A DNA stretch of 64,000 nt from Nocardia inohanensis NBRC 100128 (lineage in GTDB: Bacteria; Actinomycetota; Actinomycetes; Mycobacteriales; Mycobacteriaceae), in contig NZ_BDBK01000003.1 in the NCBI RefSeq assembly GCF_001612945.1, forward strand, positions 89,900 through 153,899. The letters are read 5' to 3'. Each line of letters starts with the position of its first letter. The first letter of the stretch is position 1. The notes under the pieces are model-generated. The model had not been told where the DNA came from. It was given only the letters and a program-made list of their open reading frames with translations, and made no database searches. Below are positions 33,601 through 42,465 of this stretch, piece by piece. A program made the translations under genes and the position numbers.

Positions 33601-35786
33601 CGTTCGCGAACTCACTGCTCTTCGATTACATCGGGCAGTTCATGTACGAGGGCGACAGTCCGCTCGCCGAGCGCCGGGCGGCGGCATTGTCGCTGGATTC
33701 GAGTCTGCTGGCCGAGCTGCTCGGGCGGGTGGAGTTGCGCGAGCTGCTCGACGCGGCGGTGCTGGAGCAGACCGAACGGGAATTGCAGCGGCTCACCCCC
33801 GAACGGCAGGCCCGCGATATGGAGGGGCTGGCCGATCTGTTGCGGCTGCTGGGGCCGGTGACGGCGGCGGAAGCTACCGAACGGTCCACCGAGGATCCGC
33901 GCGCATGGTTCGGCGAACTGGTGAAACGGCATCGAGCGCTGGAGGTTTCGTTCGCCGGCTCACAGTGGTGGGTGGCGATCGAGGATGCGTCGCGGCTGCG
34001 CGACGCCCTGGGGGTGCCGCTCCCCATCGGCGTACCCGCGGCCTTCATCGAGCCGGTCGCGGACCCGCTCGGCGATCTCGTCGCGCGCTACGCCCGCACC
34101 CACGGACCGTTCACGCTGACGGCGGTCGCCCACCGATTCGGCCTCGGATCAGCGGTGGCGGCCACCGCACTGCATCGCCTCGCCCTCGAAAAGCGCGTCG
34201 TAGAAGGCGAATTCACCCCGGGATCGGCGGGCTCGGAATGGTGCGACGCCGAGGTGCTGCGCCGCCTGCGCCGCCGCTCCCTGGCCGCCGCACGCAAGGA
34301 AGTAGAACCGGTCGCGACCGCCGCGCTGGGCCGCTTCCTCCCCGCCTGGCAGCACATCGGCACCAATGAACTGCGCGGCGTCGACGGCGTAGCCGCCGTG
34401 GTGGAACAGCTTGCGGGCGTACCCATCCCGGCCTCCGCCTGGGAGTCGCTCATCTTCCCGCTGCGCGTGCGCGACTATACCCCCGCCATGCTCGACGAAC
34501 TCATGGCCACCGGCGAAGTCCTGTGGTCCGGCCACGGCGCCATCACCGCCAAGGACGGCTGGATCGCCCTGCACCCCGCCGACCAAGCCGGCCTCACCCT
34601 CCCCCCGCCCGACCCCCTGGACCTCACCGAAACCCACATCAGCCTCCTGACGGCCCTGGGCGCCACCGTGATCGGCGATCCGTCAGCCGTGGCACCGCCC
34701 ACGACGTCGGACCCGGCGGCCCGGCGCACCGGGCCGGAGCCGGATACCGCTCGATACGAGGTGGTTTCACCCGCCGGCGGCGGAGCCTTCTTCTTCCGGC
34801 AGCTGGTGGACGCCACCGGCGTGGATGACGAGTCGGCGGTGGTGACCGCGCTGTGGGAGCTGGCATGGGCCGGGTACGTCGCCGGTGACACCTTCGCGCC
34901 GGTCCGGGCGCTGCTGGCGGGCACCACCCGGACGACCACGGCGCATCGGACGCCGCGGCGGGCTCCGCGCGGGCGAATGTATCTGCCGCGCACGGGCGCT
35001 CCGGTGCGGACGAGTCCGCCACAGGCAGCAGGGCGGTGGTCGCTGCTGCCGGATCGGGTGGCGGATCCGACGATTCGCGCGCACGCGACGGCCGATGTGC
35101 TGCTGGAGCGATACGGCGTGCTGACGCGCGGATCGGTGCAGAGCGAAGGCGTGCCGGGTGGGTTCGCGCTGATGTACCGGGTGCTCACCGAGTTCGAGGA
35201 TCGCGGGCGATGCCGGCGTGGATACTTCGTGGATTCGCTGGGCGGCGCGCAGTTCTCGACCACCGATGTGGTGGACCGATTGCGCTCTTTCGACTCCGAT
35301 CGAGTATCCGGCCCGGCGGACGTCGACGCGTACGGCGGCCGAGCCGCGGAGGGGCAGCGTTCGAGCGCGATCGGCGCCTACCGCGCAGGCGGCAGCCGGG
35401 CGGCAGCCGGTAGGTCGGTCGCGCTGGCGGCGTGCGATCCGGCGAATCCGTATGGGGCGGCACTCCCTTGGCCGAAGGCGCCCGGGGAGGGCGCCGGTCA
35501 TCGGCCGGGGCGGAAAGCCGGCGCGGTGGTGGTGCTGGTGGGCGGCGAACTGGTGCTCTACCTCGAGCGTGGCGGAAAGACACTGCTAACTTTCACCGAA
35601 GACCCCGGAATCCGGACGGATGCGGCGGCGGCATTGGCCGGGCTGGTGCACGACCGCCGGGTCGATTCACTGGTCATCGACCGGGTGAACGGTGAGTCGG
35701 TGCACGGCAACACCTTCGCGGAGTTCCTGGCGGCAGCCGGATTCGCCGCAACGCCGAAGGGTTTCCGACTACGGAGCAAGCCGTGA
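30603..35786 (+). CDS. lhr: Large helicase-related protein Lhr (ATP-dependent DNA helicase)
   Basis: A 1727-residue superfamily 2 helicase, a 3'-to-5' single-strand translocase linked to DNA repair. Core motifs: APTGSGKT (about residue 42), TTPESL, DEVH (about 163), LSATVR, SSLELGIDMGAVELV, QRVGRAGHQ; then the winged-helix and beta-barrel of Lhr-Core (WRIEEITFDRVLVTPAFGLPG) and the long C-terminal region. M. tuberculosis Lhr has about 1513 residues; the extra length is mainly a low-complexity Gly/Arg/Ser/Asp insert at about residues 630-775 and a smaller one near 1570-1610. The ATG at 30603 directly precedes the conserved start. Followed by nei2, as in mycobacteria. Confidence 0.95.
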   Translation: MDRFSPATRAWFEGAFPAPTAAQLGAWESIAAGQHTLVVAPTGSGKTLSAFLWAIDQLATREPVEGPRKTSVLYISPLKALAVDVERNLRAPLVGVTQTAKRLGVDAPEIRVGVRSGDTSAADRRGMQRTPPDILITTPESLFLMLTSAARETLDAVQTVIVDEVHAIAGSKRGAHLALSLARMDALRAAAGFARPAQRIGLSATVRPPQEVGRFLVGGAPITIVAPPAPKTFDLSVRVPVADMTEPDAGAEDSDQPGSIWPHVDEAIVDLVLEHRSSIVFANSRRLAERLTARLNEAYAARIGETVETEHAPPAQLGAATEVIHGATTLLARAHHGSVSKEQRALIEDDLKSGRLRCVVATSSLELGIDMGAVELVVQVEAPPSVASGLQRVGRAGHQVGEISRGVIFPKHRTDVIHCAVASQRMTTGQIEELQVPAHPLDILAQQTVAACALEPIDADAWFETVRATGSYAALPRSAYESVLDLLAGRYPSDEFAELRPRIVWDRDAGSLTGRPGAQRLAVTSGGAIPDRGLFPVFMVGEKASRVGELDEEMVYESRVGDVFALGATSWRIEEITFDRVLVTPAFGLPGRLPFWHGDSLGRPAELGAALGEFVRVAGQAVEQHRANPTRPGGPGTGRAPVELATALAEFAGAADDRTGSEHHAGTSPPGDDTVLNASRGRRKNEPREVDGRAPRKAGDTPAEGSSPDEVAIASDGVAANSGGTSAGTGRGTRAHAGLGDPTDDPSATGRGKARRVDGADGGKQRKSAAKSAGVQPDPETELERVVRAAGLDANATGNLVSLLAEQREATGQLPTDRTLVVERFRDELGDWRVVLHSPYGLPVHAPWALAVGARLRERFGVDAAPTPSDDGIVVRLPDTTDEPPGAELFVFETDEIDDLVTEQVGGSALFASRFRECAARALLLPRRDPGKRAPLWQQRQRAAQLLDVARKFPDFPILLETVRECLQDVYDLPSLRELLGRVARRQVRLVEVETATPSPFANSLLFDYIGQFMYEGDSPLAERRAAALSLDSSLLAELLGRVELRELLDAAVLEQTERELQRLTPERQARDMEGLADLLRLLGPVTAAEATERSTEDPRAWFGELVKRHRALEVSFAGSQWWVAIEDASRLRDALGVPLPIGVPAAFIEPVADPLGDLVARYARTHGPFTLTAVAHRFGLGSAVAATALHRLALEKRVVEGEFTPGSAGSEWCDAEVLRRLRRRSLAAARKEVEPVATAALGRFLPAWQHIGTNELRGVDGVAAVVEQLAGVPIPASAWESLIFPLRVRDYTPAMLDELMATGEVLWSGHGAITAKDGWIALHPADQAGLTLPPPDPLDLTETHISLLTALGATVIGDPSAVAPPTTSDPAARRTGPEPDTARYEVVSPAGGGAFFFRQLVDATGVDDESAVVTALWELAWAGYVAGDTFAPVRALLAGTTRTTTAHRTPRRAPRGRMYLPRTGAPVRTSPPQAAGRWSLLPDRVADPTIRAHATADVLLERYGVLTRGSVQSEGVPGGFALMYRVLTEFEDRGRCRRGYFVDSLGGAQFSTTDVVDRLRSFDSDRVSGPADVDAYGGRAAEGQRSSAIGAYRAGGSRAAAGRSVALAACDPANPYGAALPWPKAPGEGAGHRPGRKAGAVVVLVGGELVLYLERGGKTLLTFTEDPGIRTDAAAALAGLVHDRRVDSLVIDRVNGESVHGNTFAEFLAAAGFAATPKGFRLRSKP

Positions 35787-36047
35787 TGCGCCATTCCCGG
35801 CCGCAAGCTCCCCGGGCCTCGCGGCCCGCGGAGTTCCGCCGCGCACCGCAGCCGGCAACGCCGAACTTGCGATCCCGTTGCGCGCCGAGTCCGGCCGTCC
35901 GCGGTGGGTGGGCAACCGGACATGACCGATCGCATCCGGCTGGTCGGCTCGGTGAATTGGGATTTGCCGGCGCCTCGGCTCCGAAGCCGTCCGCGGCCGG
36001 AGCCCGGCGGTCGGGTGAGCCGACGACGCCGCGGGAGGGGCGGAGCC

Positions 36048-36848
36048 ATGCCTGAGGGCGACACCGTCTACCTGGCTGCCGCGCGGTTGCGCAGAGCCTT
36101 GGCCGGGAAAACCCTGTCTCGCAGTGACTTCCGGGTGCCGAGGTACGCGACGCTCGATCTGCGGGGGCAGGTGGTGGAGAGTGTCGGGTCGTACGGGAAG
36201 CATCTGTTCGTACGCACACCCGAGCTGAGCATTCACACCCATCTGAAGATGGAGGGGGTGTGGCGGGTGTACTCGCCAGGGCAGCGCTGGACCAAACCCG
36301 GATTCACCGCGCGGTTGATCCTGGCGACGGATGATGCTGAAGCCGTGGGGTTTTCGCTCGGGTTGGTCGAAGTGCTGCGGCGGGCGGACGAGCACACGGC
36401 GATCGACCATCTCGGGCCGGATCTGCTCGGGCCGGATTGGGATGCGGCGGAGGCGGTTCGCAGGTTGGCCGCGCAGCCGGAGCGGCCCGTCGGGTTGGCG
36501 CTGCTCGACCAAAGGAATCTGGCGGGGATCGGCAATATCTATCGCAGCGAGGTCTGTTTTCTGCGGCGCGTGCATCCCGCTACCCCGGTCGGGGAGATCG
36601 CCGACCTACCGGGTCTGGTCGAGCAGGCACACCGGTTGCTCGGCGAGGCGGTGCGCAAGCCCCCTCGGCGCACCTTGGTTTACGGCCGTCAGCGCCGCCC
36701 CTGCCCACGCTGCGGCACCAATCTGGTCGTGCACCTGCTGGCCGACGACGGCGACGGGACTCGCGCTGATCGCGGGATCTATTTCTGTCCGCGCTGCCAG
36801 GTTCGGCCCACAGTGAACGGTGTCGCGGAACCGAGTGAACCGGCCTAG
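36048..36848 (+). CDS. nei: Endonuclease VIII-like DNA glycosylase (Nei2)
   Basis: A 266-residue bifunctional glycosylase/AP lyase of the Fpg/Nei family, removing oxidised pyrimidines. The mature N-terminus PEGDTV supplies catalytic Pro2 and Glu3; the helix-two-turn-helix region contains DQRNLAGIGNIYRSE with the conserved Asn; the C-terminal zinc finger is CPRCG...FCPRCQ with four Cys. ATG preceded by GGAGGGG. A 261-nt gap after lhr is GC-rich and shows no gene. The lhr-nei2 pairing suggests a shared repair role, as known in mycobacteria. Confidence 0.94.
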   Translation: MPEGDTVYLAAARLRRALAGKTLSRSDFRVPRYATLDLRGQVVESVGSYGKHLFVRTPELSIHTHLKMEGVWRVYSPGQRWTKPGFTARLILATDDAEAVGFSLGLVEVLRRADEHTAIDHLGPDLLGPDWDAAEAVRRLAAQPERPVGLALLDQRNLAGIGNIYRSEVCFLRRVHPATPVGEIADLPGLVEQAHRLLGEAVRKPPRRTLVYGRQRRPCPRCGTNLVVHLLADDGDGTRADRGIYFCPRCQVRPTVNGVAEPSEPA

Positions 36849-36851
36849 CCT
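36846..36851 (+). promoter_or_regulatory. -10 box of possible leaderless promoter
   Basis: TAGCCT ends eight nt before the ATG at 36860. Its first three bases are the nei stop codon. Confidence 0.4.
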
Positions 36852-36859
36852 CCCTGGTT

Positions 36860-37501
36860 ATGAAAATCGGAATCCTTGGCACCGGCAATGTCGGCCGCAC
36901 CATCGCGGCCCGGCTGGTCGAACTCGGCCACGACGTGGTGATCGGCACGCGTGACGTCGCCGCCACGGAAGCCAAAGCGGACGAGCCGTTCCCGGCGGCG
37001 CTGGTCACCGCACCCGAGGCGGCCGCGCACGGCGAACTGGTGATCAACGCGACCGCGGGGCAGGTCAGCGTCGCCGCGCTGCACGGCGCGGGTGCGGAGA
37101 ACCTGGCCGGCAAGGTGCTCATCGACATCTCGAACCCGCTGGATTTCTCCAATGGTTTCCCGCCCAGCCTGTCGGTCTGCAATACCGATTCGATCGGTGA
37201 GCAGATCCAGCGCGAGTTCCCGGCCGCCCGCGTGGTCAAGACGCTGAACACGGTCACCGCCGAGATCATGGTGTACCCGGCCAAGCTGGCCGACGGTGAT
37301 CACACCATTTTCGTATCCGGCGACGACGCCGACGCCAAGCAGACCGTCTCCGGCCTGCTGCGCGAGTTCGGCTGGCGCGACATCGTCGACGTCGGTGACA
37401 TCACCACCGCGCGCGGCACCGAAATGCTGCTGCCGCAATGGGTTCGGCTGATGGGCGCGCTCGGCGGCACCGGGCGGTTCAATTACAAGCTCGTCCGCTG
37501 A
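36860..37501 (+). CDS. NADPH-dependent F420 reductase-like NAD(P)-binding protein
   Basis: A 213-residue Rossmann protein of the F420-oxidoreductase/NADP (Fno-like, PF03807) group. MKIGILGTGNVGRTIAARL is the dinucleotide fold, and IGTRD after strand 2 (Thr-Arg) fits NADPH. Further marks are LVINATAGQ, LIDISNPLDFSNGFP and VKTLNTV (typical Fno-like K-x-x-N). It may move hydride between NADPH and F420, or act on another carbonyl or imine; nocardiae and mycobacteria do make F420. Its start lies 12 nt after the nei stop. Ended by a strong terminator. Confidence 0.83.
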   Translation: MKIGILGTGNVGRTIAARLVELGHDVVIGTRDVAATEAKADEPFPAALVTAPEAAAHGELVINATAGQVSVAALHGAGAENLAGKVLIDISNPLDFSNGFPPSLSVCNTDSIGEQIQREFPAARVVKTLNTVTAEIMVYPAKLADGDHTIFVSGDDADAKQTVSGLLREFGWRDIVDVGDITTARGTEMLLPQWVRLMGALGGTGRFNYKLVR

Positions 37502-37514
37502 GTCCCGACGAGCA

Positions 37515-37547
37515 GCGCCCCGCACCTCGACGGTGCGGGGCGCTTTT
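37515..37547 (+). terminator. Rho-independent terminator
   Basis: GCGCCCCGCACC pairs with GGTGCGGGGCGC over 12 bp, loop TCGAC, followed by TTTT. It serves the plus-strand gene ending at 37501 and lies between convergent genes. Confidence 0.88.
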
Positions 37548-37556
37548 CGTGCGCTG

Positions 37557-39296
37557 TCAGTCCTTGTCGGTCGTGACCGGGTCCAATACCTCGCGCCGCG
37601 CTTCCGGTGCTTCCAGCCGCAGCGCTTCGGCCGAGGCGTCGTCGGCCTGGGTCTGGGATTCGACCTCGGCCTTGACGCGCGCGGTGTAGACCGACACCTC
37701 GCGGGCGATATCGGCGTCGGACCAGCCGAGCACCGGCGCGACCAGCCGCGCCACCTCCTCCGCGGAATCCACCCCGCGATGCGGGTATTCGATGGAGATG
37801 CGGGTGCGGCGGGCCAGGATGTCGTCCAGGTGCAGGGCGGCCTCCGCGGCGGCGGCGTACACGGCCTCCACGCGCAGATATCCCGGCGAGTCCGTGATCG
37901 GTTGCAGCAGTTCGGGTTTGCCGTCGGCGAGGCTGATCACCTCGTCGATCAGCGATCCGTAGCGATTCAGCAACTGCTGCACCCGGTACGGGTGGATCCC
38001 GTATTTCTCCGCCAGGTGCGGGGTCTGGTTCATCAGCGCGTAGTAGCCGTTCGCGCCCAGCAGCGGCACCTTCTCGGTGACGCTCGGCGAGACGCGACGC
38101 GGAATGTCCTGTGCCGCTTCGTCGACGGCGTCATAGGCCATCACCCGATAGGTGGTGTACTTGCCGCCGGCGATGGCGACCAGCCCGGGCGCGATGCGCG
38201 CGACGGCGTGCTCGCGCGACAGCTTCGAGGTCTGATCGCTCTCCCCCGCCAGCAGCGGCCGCAGTCCCGCGTAGACGCCGCTGATATCGGCGTGCGTAAT
38301 GGGCGTGACCAGCACCTTGTTCACATGCTCGAGCAGATAGTCGATATCGGATTTGGTCGCCGCCGGGTGCGCCAGATCGAGATGCCAATCCGTATCGGTG
38401 GTGCCGATGATCCAGTGATCGCTGCTCCACGCGATGACGAACAGCACGCTCTTCTCGGTGCGCAGAATGATCGAGGTATCGCTGGCGATGCGGTCGCGCG
38501 GCACCACGATATGCACACCCTTGGACGCTCGCACATGGAATCGTCCACGCTGATTCGCGAGACCCTGGAGTTCATCGGTCCAGACGCCGGTGGCATTGAT
38601 GACCACGCTGCCGCGCACCTCGGCGGTCCGGCCGTCCTCACTGTCGCGCACCTTCACCCCGACCACCCGATCCGCCTCCCGCAGGAAGCCGACCACCTGG
38701 GTCGAAGTGCGTATCGCCGCACCGTATTTCGCGGCCGTGCGCGCCACGGTCATGGTGTGGCGGGCATCGTCGACCACGGTGTCGTAGTAGGTGACGCCGC
38801 CGGTGAGCGCGTCCCGCTTCAGCCCGGGCGCCAGCCGCAACGCACCCGATCGGGTCAGATGACGCTGTCCCGGAACGGATTTCGCGCCGCCCATATTGTC
38901 GTAGAGGGTGAGGCCCGCGGTGACATAGGGCCGCTCCCAGCCGAAATGGGTGAGCGGATAGAGGAATCGCAGCGGCTTCACCAGATGCGGGGCCAGGGTG
39001 GACAATGCCAGCTCACGCTCCTTGAGCGCCTCGCGCACCAGGCCGAATTCCATCATCTCCAGGTAGCGCAGGCCGCCGTGGAACATCTTCGAGGAGCGGC
39101 TGGAAGTGCCCGAGGCCAGGTCGCGAGCCTCCACCAGGGCGACTTCGAGCCCGCGGGTGGCGGCGTCCAGGGCGATGCCCGCGCCGACCACGCCGCCGCC
39201 GATCACGACGACATCGAAGGTGTCCTTACCGAAGCGTTCCCAGGCGGCCTCCCGCGCCTCGGGACCGAGGAATAGCGACTGCGGTTTGTTCGTCAT
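37557..39296 (-). CDS. glpD: Glycerol-3-phosphate dehydrogenase (GlpD)
   Basis: A 579-residue FAD flavoenzyme oxidising glycerol-3-phosphate to dihydroxyacetone phosphate and feeding electrons to the quinone pool at the membrane surface. FDVVVIGGGVVGAGIALDAATRGL is the FAD fold; SSRSSKMFHGGLRYLE is the GlpD signature; DSDW-like TTDTDWHLDL and VYAGLRPLL, IAGGKYTTYRVMA complete the domain; a helical C-terminal cap follows (residues about 400-579). GGAGGAG precedes the ATG. M. tuberculosis has glpD2 (Rv3302c) at this place. Divergent from glpK with 134 nt between. Confidence 0.95.
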   Translation of the reverse strand: MTNKPQSLFLGPEAREAAWERFGKDTFDVVVIGGGVVGAGIALDAATRGLEVALVEARDLASGTSSRSSKMFHGGLRYLEMMEFGLVREALKERELALSTLAPHLVKPLRFLYPLTHFGWERPYVTAGLTLYDNMGGAKSVPGQRHLTRSGALRLAPGLKRDALTGGVTYYDTVVDDARHTMTVARTAAKYGAAIRTSTQVVGFLREADRVVGVKVRDSEDGRTAEVRGSVVINATGVWTDELQGLANQRGRFHVRASKGVHIVVPRDRIASDTSIILRTEKSVLFVIAWSSDHWIIGTTDTDWHLDLAHPAATKSDIDYLLEHVNKVLVTPITHADISGVYAGLRPLLAGESDQTSKLSREHAVARIAPGLVAIAGGKYTTYRVMAYDAVDEAAQDIPRRVSPSVTEKVPLLGANGYYALMNQTPHLAEKYGIHPYRVQQLLNRYGSLIDEVISLADGKPELLQPITDSPGYLRVEAVYAAAAEAALHLDDILARRTRISIEYPHRGVDSAEEVARLVAPVLGWSDADIAREVSVYTARVKAEVESQTQADDASAEALRLEAPEARREVLDPVTTDKD

Positions 39297-39418
39297 GCTC
39301 GACTCCTCCAGAGAGTGCGCGCCCGGCTATCCTCTAGCAACCGTAGCCCACCCTAGCCTCCCCCGGTGCGACCCGCGATGCCGCGGTGTCATGGCCCCGG
39401 ACCCGGCCGGTTCTGCGC

Positions 39419-39424
39419 TAGCCT
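39419..39424 (+). promoter_or_regulatory. -10 box of leaderless glpK promoter
   Basis: TAGCCT ends six nt before the glpK ATG, with no Shine-Dalgarno. Confidence 0.55.
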
Positions 39425-39430
39425 GCCGGA

Positions 39431-40927
39431 ATGCGTCGCTATGTTGCCGCCATCGATCAGGGCACGACCTCGAGCCGGTGCATCGTCTTCGACCAGAGCG
39501 GGAGGGTGGTCGGGGTCGCGCAACGCGAACACGAGCAGCTCTTCCCGCAGCCCGGCTGGGTCGAGCACGATGCCGAAACCATCTGGCGCAATACCGAATC
39601 CGTGATCTCGGAGGCGCTCGAGAACTGCGGGATCGGGGCCGGTGATATCGCGGCGGTCGGCGTGACCAATCAGCGCGAAACCACCGTGGTGTGGGAGCGA
39701 TCGACCGGCAAACCCATCTACAACGCGATCGTCTGGCAGGACACCCGCACCGCCGCGCTCACCGAAGAACTCGGCGGCAGCGAAGGACCCACCAAATACG
39801 CCGATCGCACCGGACTCCCGCTCTCCACCTACTTCGCCGGGCCGAAACTGCGCTGGATCCTGGAGCAGGTGCCGGGCGCACGGGAACGCGCCGAGGGCGG
39901 CGAACTGTGTTTCGGCACCATGGACAGCTGGATCCTGTGGAATCTGACCGGACAGCACATCACCGATGTCACCAATGCCTCACGCACCATGCTGATGGAT
40001 CTGCGCACGCTGCAATGGGATACGCGGATCTGCGCCGATTTCGGGGTGCCGCCGGTGATGCTGCCCGAGATCCGCAGCTCCTCGGAGGTGTACGGGGAGA
40101 TCACCACCACCGCGCTGGCCGGGGTGCCGGTGGCGGGCATCCTGGGCGACCAGCAGGCCGCGACGTTCGGGCAGGCGTGCCTGTCGCCCGGCGACACCAA
40201 GAACACCTACGGCACCGGCAATTTCATGCTCATGAACACCGGCACCACCCCGGTCTTCAGCGAGCACGGACTGCTCACCACGGTCTGCTACCGGCTCGGC
40301 GAGGACCAGGCCGTCTATGCCCTGGAGGGTTCCATCGCCGTCACCGGATCGCTGGTGCAGTGGCTGCGCGACAATCTCGGCCTGATCGGCAATGCCGACG
40401 AGATCGAACCCCTGGCCCGCACCGTCAGCGACAACGGCGGCTGCTACATCGTGCCCGCCTTCTCCGGGCTCTTCGCGCCCCGCTGGCGTCCGGACGCACG
40501 CGGCGTCTTCGCGGGCCTCACCCGCTTCGTCAACAAGGGTCATATCGCGCGAGCGGTGTTGGAGGCCACCGCATTCCAGACCCGCGAGGTCATCGACGCC
40601 ATGCGCGCCGACGCGGCCGCTCAGCGCCTCGACGTCGAGAAGGTCACCCTGAAGGTGGACGGCGGCATGGTCGTCAACGAACTGCTCATGCAATTCCAGT
40701 CCGACGTCCTCGACGCGCCGGTCATCCGCCCGGTCGTGATCGAGACCACCGCGCTCGGCGCGGCCTACGCGGCCGGACTCGCCGTCGGCTATTGGGCCTC
40801 CACCGACGATATCCGCGCCAACTGGGCCGAGGACAAACGTTGGACACCCGCCATGCCCGCCACCGAGCGCGACCATCTCATACAGGAGTGGAACAAGGCC
40901 GTCGAACGCACTTACAACTGGGTCTGA
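39431..40927 (+). CDS. glpK: Glycerol kinase
   Basis: A 498-residue FGGY-family kinase making glycerol-3-phosphate from glycerol and [19 protein letters not shown] is the phosphate loop; [10 protein letters not shown] and [13 protein letters not shown] bind glycerol; [28 protein letters not shown] with the catalytic Asp; and [11 protein letters not shown]. Length is normal (about 500). Divergently paired with glpD, so uptake-independent glycerol use is encoded as a unit; no glpF facilitator is seen. In M. tuberculosis glpK lies elsewhere, so this pairing is a local difference. Confidence 0.96.
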   Translation: MRRYVAAIDQGTTSSRCIVFDQSGRVVGVAQREHEQLFPQPGWVEHDAETIWRNTESVISEALENCGIGAGDIAAVGVTNQRETTVVWERSTGKPIYNAIVWQDTRTAALTEELGGSEGPTKYADRTGLPLSTYFAGPKLRWILEQVPGARERAEGGELCFGTMDSWILWNLTGQHITDVTNASRTMLMDLRTLQWDTRICADFGVPPVMLPEIRSSSEVYGEITTTALAGVPVAGILGDQQAATFGQACLSPGDTKNTYGTGNFMLMNTGTTPVFSEHGLLTTVCYRLGEDQAVYALEGSIAVTGSLVQWLRDNLGLIGNADEIEPLARTVSDNGGCYIVPAFSGLFAPRWRPDARGVFAGLTRFVNKGHIARAVLEATAFQTREVIDAMRADAAAQRLDVEKVTLKVDGGMVVNELLMQFQSDVLDAPVIRPVVIETTALGAAYAAGLAVGYWASTDDIRANWAEDKRWTPAMPATERDHLIQEWNKAVERTYNWV

Positions 40928-41047
40928 ACCCCACTGCGCTGCAACCCTTTCGGCAGTGCGAACCGCCGCACCGGCCGTCCGGCGCACTCCGACCTCGTCA
41001 TCCCGGCGTATTCGTGGCCGGGATGGCTGGGAGCAGACGCACCCGGG

Positions 41048-42229
41048 TCAGGATTCGCTGTGCGCCTTGGCGAGTCGGTCGACGGCCTCTTCCAGCGCCG
41101 GAACATCGGAGGTGGTGAAGCACAGGCGCATGGAGTGGGTGTAGTCGGTGGAGACGGCGAAGGCATTACCGGGGACGTAGGCGACGCCCGCCTCCAGGGC
41201 GCGTGGGAGCAACGCCTGGGTGTCGGTGCCGTCGGTGAAGTCGACCCACACGAACATGCCGCCGGCGGCGTCGGTGCTGGAGACACGGTCGCCGAAGCGG
41301 GCGCGGACGGCGTCCACCAGGGCGCGGGCGCGAGTGCCGTAGACGGCGCGGATCGAATCCACGTGGGCGGCAAGCCAATCGGTGTCAGCGAGCAGGTCGG
41401 CGGCGATCTGCTGGGTGAAGGCGGAGCCGCAGAGGTCGGCGCCCTGCTTGAGGAGTTCGACGGCGCGGCAGACGCGGGTGGGGGCGACCATCCAGCCGGC
41501 ACGCAGCGTGGGAGCCAGGATCTTGGAGGTGCTGGAGAGCCGAATCACATTGGGCGAGTACGTCGCAACCGGATCCGGGGAGGGCTGATCGAACCAGAGT
41601 TCGCCGTACGGGTCATCCTCGATCACCCAGAAGCCGTACGTATCGGCCAGCGCACCGAGCTCCGCGCGCCGCTGCGGGCTCATGGTGACGCCACCCGGAT
41701 TGTGGAAGTTGCTGACGGTGTGGACGACGGCGGGGCGCTCCCCGGCGGCGAGCAGCTCGCGCAGCGCGTCCAGGCGCATCCCCTCGGAATCCAATGGGAC
41801 GGCGACGATTCGAGCCCCGGCGGCATGGAAGACCTGTAGCGCACCGACATACGCGGGGTCCTCCACCACAACCAGCGCGCCCGGATCGAGCAGCACCTCG
41901 GCCAGCAGCGACAGCGCCTGCTGCGAGCCATGGGTCACGAAGACTTCGTCGACCGAGACCGGACGGCCCATGCGAGCGGACTCCCGCGCGGCCAGCACCT
42001 CGCGCAGCGGACCCCAGCCCGGCGACTCGGTGTATTGCAGACGCGACCGATCCGCGAGCGCGGCTTCGGCGGCTACCGCTATCCGATCCCGCGGCATGAG
42101 CTCGGCATCCGGCAAACCACCGGCCAAGCTGATGATGTCGGCGCGCGCGGTCAACTTGAGCAGATCGCGGATGGCCGAGCTCCGCATGCCGTCGAGCCGC
42201 TTGGCCAGCGGCGGGATGGGCTGCGACAT
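41048..42229 (-). CDS. PLP-dependent aminotransferase (class I/II, 2-aminoadipate/LysN-like)
   Basis: A 393-residue fold-type I aminotransferase. IISLAGGLPDAELMP and the YTESPGWGPLREVLA segment are those of the LysN/ARO8/MocR catalytic group; VTHGSQQALSLLAEVLLDPG; NFHNPGGVTMS with the PLP-contacting Asn-Pro; VIEDDPYGELWF with Asp and Tyr; SSTSKILAPTLRAGWM with the PLP Lys. No N-terminal GntR domain, so it is an enzyme. Members act on 2-aminoadipate, aromatic or branched amino acids; a role after Lat/Pcd is possible but unproven. Start at 42229 has GGAGG seven nt upstream. Confidence 0.88.
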   Translation of the reverse strand: MSQPIPPLAKRLDGMRSSAIRDLLKLTARADIISLAGGLPDAELMPRDRIAVAAEAALADRSRLQYTESPGWGPLREVLAARESARMGRPVSVDEVFVTHGSQQALSLLAEVLLDPGALVVVEDPAYVGALQVFHAAGARIVAVPLDSEGMRLDALRELLAAGERPAVVHTVSNFHNPGGVTMSPQRRAELGALADTYGFWVIEDDPYGELWFDQPSPDPVATYSPNVIRLSSTSKILAPTLRAGWMVAPTRVCRAVELLKQGADLCGSAFTQQIAADLLADTDWLAAHVDSIRAVYGTRARALVDAVRARFGDRVSSTDAAGGMFVWVDFTDGTDTQALLPRALEAGVAYVPGNAFAVSTDYTHSMRLCFTTSDVPALEEAVDRLAKAHSES

Positions 42230-42361
42230 GGAACACCTCCGAGGTAAACCGGGGTACGCGAAATTCCACTGTGTCACAATGCGACCAGAATATGAAATCG
42301 ATATCCCACATTCCGAGATGGCTGATACGCCTCCGGCGCGCTACGAACTCGCTGCCCACTT

Positions 42362-42434
42362 GGAGTTTTGCTCCACTTTCATGGCCTTTCGGTCAGTTTC
42401 CTGACCGAAAGCGCCGAAAGTGGAGCAAAACTCC
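42362..42434. repeat. Long inverted repeat (73-nt hairpin)
   Basis: GGAGTTTTGCTCCACTTTC (42362-42380) is a perfect complement of GAAAGTGGAGCAAAACTCC (42416-42434). Inside, GGC pairs with GCC, then CTTTCGGTCAG (42386-42396) pairs with CTGACCGAAAG (42401-42411), leaving a TTTC loop. In total 33 bp pair, with only an AT and a C bulge. It is far more AT-rich than its surroundings and lies between two minus-strand genes. The rest of the 236-nt gap has no gene. Confidence 0.85.
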
Positions 42435-42465
42435 GGTTGATCATGACGACAACACCGCCCGCACG

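Noticed and set aside
35787..36047. Small gene between lhr and nei2
   Set aside because: Frames here are Arg/Pro-rich, lack a ribosome site and do not resemble any family; treated as intergenic.
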